A stretch of 64,000 nt of DNA from Apophysomyces variabilis. Its lineage: Eukaryota; Mucoromycota; Mucoromycetes; Mucorales; Mucoraceae. The translations under genes were made by a program, and so were the position numbers. Location: assembly GCA_002749535.1 (NCBI GenBank), contig MZZL01000376.1, positions 186,001-250,000 of the forward strand, written 5' to 3'. Below the pieces are notes generated by a model. That model had not been told where the DNA came from. It worked only from the letters and a program-made list of their open reading frames with translations, and ran no database searches. This document shows, in pieces, positions 1-9,953 of this stretch; position 1 is the stretch's first letter, and each line of letters starts with the position of its first letter.

Positions 1-134
1 NNNNNNNNNNNNNNNNNNNNNNNNNNNNNNNNNNNNNNNNNNNNNNNNNNNNNNNNNNNNNNNNNNNNNNNNNNNNNNNNNNNNNNNNNNNNNNNNNNNN
101 NNNNNNNNNNNNNNNNNNNNNNNNNNNNNNNNNN
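1..134. other. Assembly gap
   Basis: The first 134 positions are all unknown bases, followed by a run of about 29 thymines. This is a scaffold gap or edge. The adjoining homopolymer may be an assembly artefact, so nothing can be inferred about what lies to the left. Confidence 0.99.
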
Positions 135-164
135 TTTTTTTTTTTTTTTTTTTTTTTTTTTTTG

Positions 165-530
165 AACAGTGTCATATATACTACTATATGATACTGTCTT
201 TCTTTTTCGGTGTACTGATTTTTGGGCAATCTCTTTTTTGGGCACTCTAACTTATGGGCACTCTTCTTTGAAACACTCCCACTCTTCAGACAATTTTATT
301 TTGATTGTTAGCATACTTTGTTTTCATACAATGTCATATATATTAATATTGGTAATGTACTTTTTGGCGTACTGCTGGTTATTGGGACACTCTTCTTTCG
401 GGCACTTTCAGATTTGGGACACTCCGCGTTTGCCGGACATTCGTATGTTCCCCGGCACTCACTGACTTGACTGGTAGCGGAGCCAAGATTATTAGGGGAA
501 GGGAAGAGTGTCCGAAGGGAAGTGCCCATA
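165..530. repeat. Transposon-end-like repeat with GGGCACTC/GTGTCCGA motifs
   Basis: The segment 165-430 contains two degenerate direct copies of a block: a TGTCATATAT core, then a TGTACT or CGTACT stretch, then GGGCACTC-type motifs. Motifs of the form GGG(A)CACTC recur near 239, 254, 385, 399 and 418. They reappear in the opposite orientation at 501-528 as GAAGAGTGTCCGAAGGGAAG followed by TGCCC. The inverted arrangement resembles sub-terminal repeats of a small non-autonomous DNA element. The same terminal motif occurs at 14381-14406 and, inverted, at 9865-9881. The left boundary and target duplication cannot be defined because of the gap. Confidence 0.45.
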
Positions 531-667
531 GTAATTCTCAACAAGTTACAAGAAAGGGCCACATTCTTGTTTGTTGGGCAGACAAACTCCGCTTTAACAG
601 GACCCAACTCCGCCATAAGAGATCCGTGCTCCACCGTAAGGGGCAATTTTGACAGTGGCAATTTGAC

Positions 668-2651
668 ATGAAAGAGATATATATCGTATATGAGTGCCCT
701 TTTTGCAAGGGAGAAACCTTCACGGAAGCAAAGTCGGAACGAAGACATATACTTCGTCAACATGGCCTACAATGTCGGTCAACGAATGAGCGACGGAAAG
801 GCAACGCTGAAATCACTTTTGTGCAATCGCGTGGAACCAGCAGCGTAGTGTGCTTTGGTTGTTGCTATTGTACGCAGTATTTCAAAGAAATCTCTGTGCT
901 ACGCGAACATGTTGAAAATGCCCATGTTGTCATAGAAACCGTAAGATCAAATTTGTCATGGTAGTATACTTTAGGCGATTAAGTTCGAAATTCTTGTGTG
1001 CGGATTGACTTAGTTTGACGGTGCGCAAGGCAATTATGCTTTAAGAACACGGAAGTATAAAGTGGAAAAAGTAAACGAAAATAGCGCATCAGTTGATGAC
1101 GATTCCAAGGTAACTAGAAGAAAACGTTACATAGAAAAAGCTTGTCATGTAACATTGAAACAAATTGCATTCTTTTAGTGGAACGTCGGCAGTATAAACG
1201 TTTCGGACACATTGTTCATGTTCCGTGAACAAACTATAAAAAGGAATAACAACTACGAACGTCTGTCAGATCTCGAAATGATGCAAGTGGACAGAATAAA
1301 GGCATTAAAGAAGACAGTGAATGATTGATTTCCTCATCATTTAGGGCCTTGGATCATATATTTCTATTTTCAAGCGAACAAGAAGAAGCATGCGTGGCAT
1401 GCTTCAGCCTGGATGAGTACGGTAAGATAGTAAAAAATATTCCTTTTTTTCTATCGACATCAATATTGCCGCGCAATGCCTTCGTTATTGACTGGTGCAA
1501 CAAAATCGCGAGGGTAAGTTTTCTATAACTTAGTTTGATTGTCTCTTGTTGTGCTAAGCAGGAAGGGCGTTTGTTTATCTTGAAACCTAGACTTCTTTTT
1601 CATCATGGCGTGATATAAAACTCGCTACAATTCCCATGTTAGTTGAAGCAGCCGATTCAACAAATGATGACGATCTTCTTGCTGCCGAAATAATCCACAA
1701 CTTGTAAGCCATATAATGCATGATGTGTAATGAAGGTGATATTCATCTCTGTTGCTATTTCACGTCTTTTATTGTTGAAGGACCGGTCGTCTTTTGGATG
1801 ACTGCAACGAAAAGCGCATGTTGGAAGATAGTTTTGCACACAAATATCTTGATGCTATCCTGGAAACTGTATTTGGTTCTGACATGCGGTTCAAGCATGA
1901 CTGGTATTTAAGAAAGAGCAGATAGTTATCTATCGATCGTTAATTGCTGTTTCGCCTGCGGCTAGGGCAAATGGATCGTTGCCAGGAAGTAAACGGAAGC
2001 GGCAAGAGTGCGACAGCGATTCAGATAACGACGATGACGATAATGGCGCTCAAGGCACTCTTTTGAAGCCGGACTGGATGGTGTACACCAAGACATGGAA
2101 GGCAAAAGCGATTTTGGGAGTCATGGAATTAAAAGTGGCATACAAAAAAAATCCAGGTTATCTCTCGGATTTTGTTAAAATAGCAAAAGAAATGAAGATG
2201 ACCATCAATGAAATGGTATGCCAAGGTGTAGACCGTCCCGTTATCTGTGGAATCTTGGTGGAGGGTGAGCAAAAATTTAACCGGTAGGGTTCCAAGATAA
2301 CGATAAATAATATCATACAGGGTTTGAATGCCGGACTTTTGCAATGGATTTGAGTTACAATGGAATCTATCGCATGACAGCTTTGAAGCAATTCAGACTA
2401 TGTCGCTCAATCCAAGAGCTGGTTTTGTTTCCGGCCATGTTTGAAAACATCTTGCATTTAAAAGTAAGAAAGAAACGCTACCAAATGAGTCCATAAACTC
2501 ATTATTCTTTCTATTCTAACAGAGATTGGCCGTCCAGACTGCTCTGGCTGTTGAAAAGTGCGGGATAAACAGGCAGCTTGGTAAAAACCTTCAACGCCAA
2601 ACTCCTTTGTCTTGGATACGTCCAATGACTGGATCTGTCAAACGGCTGTGA
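668..2651 (+). CDS. Multi-exon gene, C2H2 fingers plus PD-(D/E)XK-like region, function unknown
   Basis: Exon 1 (668-940) encodes two C2H2-type fingers. One begins ECPFCKG and ends RRHILRQH; the other begins VCFGCCYC and ends LREHVENAH. Its donor is ACC|GTAAGA. Further exons are readable near 1053-1107, 1180-1318, 1340-1512 and 1592-1704. A long exon at about 1965-2263 encodes an acidic low-complexity run, then KPDWMVY, 17 residues from that Asp to a VMELK motif, and an ICGILVEG strand. The next exon begins GFECRTFAMDL, and the last ends PMTGSVKRL at 2651. P-D followed by E-x-K resembles the PD-(D/E)XK nuclease core, but this is inference. I have the impression that this architecture recurs in Mucorales genomes. 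Intact splice sites argue against advanced decay. The true start and some 5' exon borders are uncertain. Confidence 0.55.
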
Positions 2652-3929
2652 GTTTACTTGATTCGTTTAGTGACCGACAGTAAGTCCGTCCTTCTTTCAT
2701 AATACATATGCATATGATACTATAGAAGCCTATTTGCTTTAACTGATTTTTCATTAAATAGCAATAGTCAGACATCATGCTATTGATCCTTATGCCTGTT
2801 CAAAAGGGAATGCAATGCTACGTTTCTATCTTTGTGTTTCTGATCATCATCCTAGGCCATGGTAATAGAGTCAATAACTTCGTATAAGGCCTTGCCACTA
2901 TAAAAGCTTGTTGATGCAACATAAGCACTAGTATTTAACAGTCATATCCTCATGGCAAACTATTATTCTCAGCGTCTTACGAGAAATTTGGCATGCTTAG
3001 AAGGAAGTTTGGGATGCGCTTAGAGCGAAATTATTTTTTCATCTACTTGTTGCTGTGTCTATTATTATGCTAATGCAGTGAATACATTAAAGAACAGCAA
3101 TGTAATCTTTCTTTTCAAAGATTTGCTTCAAAGCTGAACGATATCTGCGTTGTTTGTTCGTATCCACGCCATTTTTTTGTTATGGGCTGTGCCATTAAAA
3201 TTGACTATTCTATGTACACTACATTCCAGGTTGCGCTTACTTAGCACCATGTAAACTATTGAATCATTCACAATAGGAAATACCTTTGCCAGGTATAATC
3301 GTCTCAGTATGCTAACATGTATCAATCTTGAGATTAAACTTAAATGAAGAATAACCGGCCCAAGAAATTTTCACTTATGCCTTTCATGTATACATGGAAG
3401 ATATAAATCTTTGTTGGTGCTAGCGTGTGCAAGTTGTTATTACAAGGCACGTTTATCGGTGAGGGATGGTCGGGCCATCCTATCACTGAGGCACCATAAC
3501 TACGACTGGAATTGTCATTGCTTGATCATACATTCCGTTAAAAAGCTAGTTTCCCCGGAATAAACTACATCGTATGTGCGATCAGCGAACGTTTACATTT
3601 TATAGAGTTTTTTTTATTCGATCATGTCATGCAATGGCCATAATATTTGGCTCAAAAAATTTATTTTTGGAACAAGTGATCTGCCATAACGATCCCTCTC
3701 CTTACTCTTGGGGACGGGTAGTACCAGGATCTACGTGTCCATACACCATATGCACCGCCTTCATGGTCGTCCGGGGAAGGAGTGCGGTTCATTGACAGGC
3801 GACGTCTTTTTATGATTCTTATCTCCCGCTTGATTGAGGTCTCCAGATACCCAGCATTACGAAGTATATGTCGTTATCTATGGATGAAAAAACTGCACTT
3901 CCTGACAGCGATTACAAGCCAACTGTCAT
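2652..3929. other. Intergenic region, no gene seen
   Basis: AT-rich sequence without a convincing coding exon. A short hairpin lies near 3463-3479, where GGATGG pairs with CCATCC. A roughly 20-bp stretch near 2989-3010 (GGCATGCTTAGAAGGAAGTT) nearly matches 61181-61200, hinting at a short dispersed repeat. Nothing else supportable was found. Confidence 0.5.
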
Positions 3930-4794
3930 GAATAGCATTCGCCTGACGCATTTTCGCAGATCAATGTAGATTCGTAACGAAATTCGGGATGGAGATCGAG
4001 CCTTTCTTCTGTGCGACGTACAATCCAGGTGCCGGAAGAATCGTCATCATCAACTCTCCATTTCAGACCTGCGGATTGGAAAGCTGGTACTACAATGAGC
4101 TTCCTTTCCGATTCTCGTAAATGTTTCTTCGAGAACAGACAATCTAAGACATCTTTTGCCTCATGAAGATCCTTTCTGTGATCAGGGAAGTACAGTGCTC
4201 CCCAATAATTTCACTCTTGTTGACTTCAATACCTCGATAAGTTCAAGAGTCTACAGCAAATAAGAAAAAGTGATAAGTGATAAAGCGTTTTTTCCCACGA
4301 ACTTGCATTCGCGTTAACTTATCAACACTCTCTAACCTCAAGATCATTAAAGGAACATAAGCCTTGAAATCAAAGAGGGATCACTGTATTCCTCTCGTCA
4401 TTGCGATCGTTTCCATATATCCCATCCTGAAAATCGTAGCCCCTATCTTCGGTCTTGGTCACATTACGCATATCGACCTTCTCTCCCAAGATACTTCCTC
4501 CTGATGAGGATAATGAGGACCGTTTAGCCGTGGTTGAATTCATCTGACATGGATTCACCCCTTATCACAAGCTTAGAACGGGAGTTAAAGTATCTAACGA
4601 ACAACTACTTACTATTCAATTTGTATATTAGGTTCGTCGAACATAGCTTCAAACAACGGTGCCCATACTTTTTGCTCTAAAGTCTTGCTCGGTTCGACCT
4701 TTTGAAGATGAGTGGTGCAATATCGAATTGTCCTTGTATAGAGACCGAGGCTAAACAATAAACTAGCGTTCATAGTAATTCTAGGCTTGGCCAC
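3930..4794 (-). CDS. Unidentified multi-exon gene or gene fragment
   Basis: Three minus-strand stretches read as plausible coding sequence. One at 4612-4794 starts MAKPRITMNASLL and contains VEPSKTLEQKVWAPLFEAMF. A second, near 4370-4558, contains GEKVDMRN. A third, about 3930-4205, contains GALYFPDHRKDLHEAKDV, then LIVVPAFQSAGLKWRVDDDD and the charged RRTEERLDLHPEF. The spacing of a few hundred bases fits short exons, but the junctions could not be closed cleanly in frame around 4200-4370. The family is not recognised. It lies in a repeat-rich zone, so it may be a decayed mobile-element or host gene fragment. Confidence 0.35.
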
Positions 4795-4799
4795 TTATA

Positions 4800-6440
4800 T
4801 GAACATATATTTTGAAATAGCTTTCATTGGGTGTCAACGCGAAAGGAATTGTTTACTCAATGCAAGCTTGTATGCTGCAGGAATATCCTTGATGCTAAAT
4901 ACCATAGATGGACAAACCGTGAATGGACAAAATGTTCACTGAATCATACTCGTTCGTATTCGCTCGAACGTTCTGAGGTCAATTCGAACAGTAAATGAAT
5001 GCTCTTCTTTTGTTCGTTTTGGTTCGTGTCATTTGTCAATCATCTCACACGCGTGAACAGAATTTCTTGAATCTCTATGTTAACAAGAGGAAATTGGCAG
5101 AAGCCTTGAGCAAAGTTGTATTTTGGCCATAGGTCTGGAATGTATGTATCGTTCGGAAAAAGTGGCACTTGAAATTGACAACGTTGCCTTCTCCTGCGAT
5201 CTGTAAGTCCTCTTCGTTGTAACTGAAATTCAAGAGGTTTCCTTATTTACCAATTGAAAAGACCGAATCAAATCGTATTTTCTTTCATTTGTTTTGTATC
5301 TTTTTCCTATAACAAACGCGTTTGCCGTTATTGTTCTTATTGAGATCCACAATCAAGATCATAAGAACATCATGGAATAATCTGCAACATCATATTACAC
5401 CTTTGACTATCTTTAATCCTTCAATAAACGTATCTAGTCTTGACGTTTGACTATAATCTGCACCTAGTGCTCAGTTTATTTGATCTTATCTGATGATTCA
5501 CTCGAACCCGTCCACGCTTACTTTTCTTTTATTACATCGCCACCTTTTACTGTTATTCCTTTTTGGATTCTTCATATCGAAGTTAACGGATACGCAAGTA
5601 TCTATATAAACCTTCTTATTACTTACAGATACTACAAGAGCCTATATTTGTTACTACTGCTTGGAGACGCTTCTGGAAAGCATCGTTTTTCATCCAGACA
5701 ATTCTTTAGAGAATCTGTCATGTTGACCTCCCTTTCGATGAGCATCTCCACTGGTCATTACCTAGAAACTTTCCCACCACCAATTGTCCCATTCTGTGTA
5801 GTAATAAGGATTAGTGAACACCTTATATGGCCTTGCCGATATGAACAAGCTATGTGACAGTTTCTTGCGAACAAGCTCCTTTTTAACCGCCACCCAATCT
5901 CGACTTCCCCACTTTTCCCCCATTATTACTATGCCACTACTAATGTAACCGCACACTACTGTTGGCTATCCCACTTTCTTTGCTTATGTTTCAATCATTA
6001 TCGAACCTCTTTCTCTGGTCATCTGAGTCTGATCAAACCCTTTCTATCTAGCGCAAGTTACCTGCATAGCTGTTTTCCTTACTTTGATGCTTAATAAATA
6101 AATGTACGTATCTTGCACGGTATATACCTTGGCCATAGCTTGCTTCTTCTCGCATTTAACATGCAACCACCTACAGTGGCACTAACAAAGCTTTATACGC
6201 AAGAGGAAGTACAGACACTAAACAGTGAGAAATCTAGAATATGCTATACATAAAGTAGTCAAATTTGAAGACACATACCTGCAATGATAACCGCATATAA
6301 ATGAGAAAACACAGCGCAGATATTGTTCAATTGTAAAGCTCCTTAAAATACTACTTGTAATACAAAGTCTATATTGCTATTGCTCCATACATTCACTGCA
6401 TTAACGTATTGACAGACACAGTAGCAAATAGATTTAAGAA
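4800..6440. other. Intergenic region, no gene seen
   Basis: AT-rich DNA with no clear gene. A short open stretch near 5480-5857 (+) is hydrophobic and low in complexity and has no recognisable family. A minus-strand stretch near 5762-5930 has donor-like sequence but no supporting neighbours. I see nothing firm before the minisatellite starts. Confidence 0.5.
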
Positions 6441-6450
6441 AAGGGTTTCG

Positions 6451-8063
6451 TTGTAAGCGCACCCATCTATCCTGTAAGCGCACCCAGCTATCCTGTAAGC
6501 GGCACCCAACTCCGCTGTAAGCGCACCCAGCTAGGCTGTAAGCGCACCCAACTAGGCTGTAAGCGCACCCAACCAGGCTGTAAGCGAACCCAACTCCGCT
6601 GTAAGCGCACCCAGCTATCCTGTAAGCGAACCCAGCTAGGCTGTAAGCGCACCCAACTAGGCTGTAAGCGAACCCAACTCCGCTGTAAGCGCACCCAACT
6701 CCGCTGTAAGCGCACCCAACTAGGCTGTAAGCGAACCCAACTCCGCTGTAAGCGAACCCAACTCCGCTGTAAGCGCACCCAGCTAGGCTGTAAGCGCACC
6801 CAACTCCGCTGTAAGCGCACCCAACTCCGCTGTAAGCGCACCCAGCTAGGCTGTAAGCGCACCCAGCTAGGCTTTAAGCGCACCCAACTCCGCTGTAAGC
6901 GAACCCAGCTATCCTGTAAGCGAACCCAGCTCTCCTGTAAGCGAACCCAGCTCTCCTGTAAGCGAACCCAGCTCTCCTGTAAGCGAACCCAGCTCTCCTG
7001 TAAGCGAACCCAGCTCTCCTGTAAGCGAACCCAGCTCTCCTGTAAGCGAACCCAGCTCTCCTGTAAGCGAACCCAGCTCTCCTGTAAGCGAACCCAGCTC
7101 TCCTGTAAGCGAACCCAGCTCTCCTGTAAGCGAACCCAGCTCTCCTGTAAGCGAACCCAGCTCTCCTGTAAGCGAACCCAGCTCTCCTGTAAGCGAACCC
7201 AGCTCTCCTGTAAGCGAACCCAGCTCTCCTGTAAGCGAACCCAGCTCTCCTGTAAGCGAACCCAGCTCTCCTGTAAGCGAACCCAGCTCTCCTGTAAGCG
7301 AACCCAGCTCTCCTGTAAGCGAACCCAGCTCTCCTGTAAGCGAACCCAGCTCTCCTGTAAGCGAACCCAGCTCTCCTGTAAGCGAACCCAGCTCTCCTGT
7401 AAGCGAACCCAGCTCTCCTGTAAGCGAACCCAGCTCTCCTGTAAGCGAACCCAGCTCTCCTGTAAGCGAACCCAGCTCTCCTGTAAGCGAACCCAACTCC
7501 GCTGTAAGCGAACCCAGCTATCCTGTAAGCGAACCCAGCTAGGCTGTAAGCGCACCCAACTAGGCTGTAAGCGCACCCAACCAGGCTGTAAGCGCACCCA
7601 ACTCCGCTGTAAGCGCACCCAGCTAGGCTGTAAGCGCACCCAGCTAGGCTGTAAGCGCACCCAACTCCGCTGTAAGCGCACCCAACTAGGCTGTAAGCGA
7701 ACCCAACTCCGCTGTAAGCGAACCCAACTAGGCTGTAAGCGAACCCAACTCCGCTGTAAGCGCACCCAGCTAGGCTTTAAGCGCACCCAACTCCGCTGTA
7801 AGCGCACCCAGCTAGGCTGTAAGCGCACCCAGCTAGGCTTTAAGCGCACCCAACTCCGCTGTAAGCGAACCCAGCTATCCTGTAAGCGAACCCAGCTAGG
7901 CTGTAAGCGCACCCAACTAGGCTGTAAGCGCACCCAACCAGGCTGTAAGCGCACCCAACTAGGCTGTAAGCGAACCCAACTCCGCTGTAAGCGAACCCAG
8001 CTAGGCTGTAAGCGAACCCAACTCCGCTGTAAGCGCACCCAGCTATCCTGTAAGCGAACCCCA
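6451..8063. repeat. 21-bp minisatellite, about 77 tandem units
   Basis: The block is a continuous tandem array. Each unit is TGTAAGCG, then A or C, then ACCCA, then a seven-base variable part. Variable parts include GCTCTCC, ACTCCGC, GCTAGGC, GCTATCC, ACTAGGC and ACCAGGC. The centre (about 6920-7490) is about 27 consecutive identical GCTCTCC units, while the flanks mix the other types. One unit near 6494 carries an extra G. Because 21 is a multiple of three and the unit lacks stops on the minus strand, long periodic reading frames arise there (for example WVRLQ-x-S repeats). I regard these as by-products. The unit is not a telomere or rDNA repeat that I recognise. Confidence 0.97.
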
Positions 8064-8065
8064 CT

Positions 8066-9595
8066 ATGTTAGATTAACCATTGACTTTATTTGCATGTCC
8101 TATTCGGGCGCAAAGTAATACAAGTGTCCACCTAGACCAGGTCAATCCTTGAGAAGTATAACAGTGGGCAAAAAAACCTTTTTCGCAACAAGAGTAAAGA
8201 AGCTAGAAGGGAAATTAAAGAAAGGTATATGTCAAAAAGCTATGAATCAAAAGAAATGCTTAAACCAAGTGACAAGGCTTTGACCAAGAGGCCTGTCAGT
8301 TGGAATCAATGTATAATAGTGTAATTAGTCCAGTTTGCTTAGAAGTGAACATATTACTGGCCAATGATGGGTCCAGAAGAGAGCAGTACTTTTAAAAAGG
8401 AATGGGTATATTGGCAGCACTGCGGTAGAGTAGGCGTTTTACCCACATTTTACCCCTGGGTAATACATGATGTTTTACCCACTTTCCCATGGGGGGAGCA
8501 ATTTTCAGTACTGTTCAGTCTCTCCTTTCCCAAAAGAGAAAACTAGCAAATGTAAAGATATAAGCAGTATGACAGTGTATGTGTGATTCCCAGGAACTGC
8601 GTCAATATTTATATCACTCGCTTTTAACATGGTTTTTTTCTTTTTTATGGGGTTATTCGCGTTTTCTTTTTATTATCCTTTTCTTTCACAAACTTTTTCC
8701 TCTGCTTTTTTTTTCACTCTATGGCGTTTTCAGTACTTCTTCATCGGCAAACTCACTTTCACAATGTTGATGATATATCATCTTAATGATATACATCCTT
8801 GACCTGAAAGCGTGTTCTTTAGTGGTAAGCTTTTATCTTCATTGGACAGTTACCTCATTCTTTTTTTTTCTTTTGATAGCCGATATAATTGCAACGTTAT
8901 AGGAAAGCTTGCTTCTTACTTTTAACTAAGGTATTTTGATTGATTGACCTAAATGTAACTAATCTTGACTTTCTGATTATTATATAGAGTAGCTTTCGTT
9001 TCTTAACAAAGTGGAAACAGAGAAAGATAATACACTTTTTAATGGTACAGATACCTTTTTACGTCGTAATTTAATTACTTGGCAAGATAACTCTTTGTAG
9101 GCCTATAAGTAATGCTGCCATTCGCTATTGCATGCTGGCTGAGGTATGCTACTGTGTGTTAGCTTTTAGTACGTTTTACTAATTGTCGTTTTTAAAAGTT
9201 ATACTTAGTTAACCTTCAGTAATTAAGTAAGATAATATAAATCTAAGCATAAAGTTAGCTACTTGTTAGTACATTACGCTACATAGCTCCAAGAAAATAA
9301 AAGTGTCTGTTTTTTTATATATATAGCTAAAGAAGCGTCCTTGTATATCATAAAGAAGTGTATTTTAATGGCTAATATAATGCATACAACGAAAAGAACA
9401 TCCAATCAGATAGGCTAGATAATAATCGGTAGCTCCAATAGAATGTATCATTGTAAGCAAGTTAATCCAATAAAAAGTGCTTAAATAAAGGAATATGGTC
9501 GAATGAAATTAAAACGTTAGCCTCTAATGCATACTACTTGATCCAATAACATCAACGTAATGGTCTCTGTCATATAGCAGTTCATCCAATTGTTG
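8066..9595. other. AT-rich region, no gene seen
   Basis: There is no credible coding exon. Around 8430-8500 the motif TTTTACCC occurs three times, near a GGGTAA and a CCCATGGGG palindrome, suggesting the relic of a small inverted-repeat element. The rest (8560-9590) is AT-rich with pyrimidine tracts and short open frames that look like chance. Confidence 0.5.
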
Positions 9596-9599
9596 AGCT

Positions 9600-9752
9600 T
9601 TGGGGGGGTAGAAAGGCGGTGGAAAAGGTGATGGTACATTCCACAAACCTTTGAAGAGATTCCACCGCATGGTGGAAAAGCGGTAGAAAGGTGGTGGAAA
9701 GGTGGTGGAATCTCAGATTCCACCAAGTTTCTACCGATGGTAGAATCTTTTT
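9600..9752. repeat. Cluster of GGTGGAAAG/GGTAGAAAG motifs with inverted copies
   Basis: Short purine-rich motifs of the type GGTGGAAAG and GGTAGAAAG recur on the plus strand at 9607-9633 and 9671-9705. They are interleaved with inverted copies (ATTCCACC, TTTCTACC) at 9658-9667 and 9716-9737. The sub-block starting AGATTCCACC at 9658 and ending GGTGGAATCT is a 10-bp inverted repeat. The layout suggests a small foldback element or a local expansion of a binding-site-like motif. No coding potential was seen. Confidence 0.6.
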
Positions 9753-9864
9753 TTGACCGCAGTGACTATTCAGCAGCGAAACTTATCCTATGGAGCAGGC
9801 GGGGTATTATTATATTGAGGCAAACTAATATTCAGGATCTTATTTTCAAAGAAAGGAAGTTTCG

Positions 9865-9953
9865 TCGGACACTCCTCTTCCAAATTATTTGATAGCCGGT
9901 TATAGTACATTAGATGCCGCCGCTTGAGATACAGTCCAGTAAGAATACTATTA
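9865..9953 (+). repeat. 89-bp repeat, left copy
   Basis: This copy starts TCGGACACTCCTCTTCC. Its first 84 bases match the reverse complement of 14313-14396 with one mismatch (A/G). Extending to 89 bases adds one more mismatch (T/G at 9949). Identity stops exactly where the CACTG terminus of the next element begins at 9954, as expected if that element inserted into the repeat. The outer end shares the GTGTCCGA motif with the element near 501-528. Confidence 0.9.

Noticed and set aside
135..163. Telomeric or poly-A tail signature at the left edge
   Set aside because: A plain T-run beside an N gap is more likely a gap-edge artefact or a simple homopolymer. No telomere repeat is present.
2989..3010. 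Short match to 61181-61200 as evidence of a dispersed element
   Set aside because: About 20 bp with a mismatch is too short to define a family without a genome-wide count.
6488..8038. A 516-residue periodic protein frame (WVRLQ-x-S repeats) across the minisatellite, and other long frames on the same strand
   Set aside because: The 21-bp unit has no stop codons on the minus strand, so long frames appear automatically in several registers. There is no ATG start and no non-repetitive flanking coding sequence.
6451..8063. CRISPR array
   Set aside because: The units are contiguous 21-bp tandem repeats without unique spacers, and the genome is eukaryotic.
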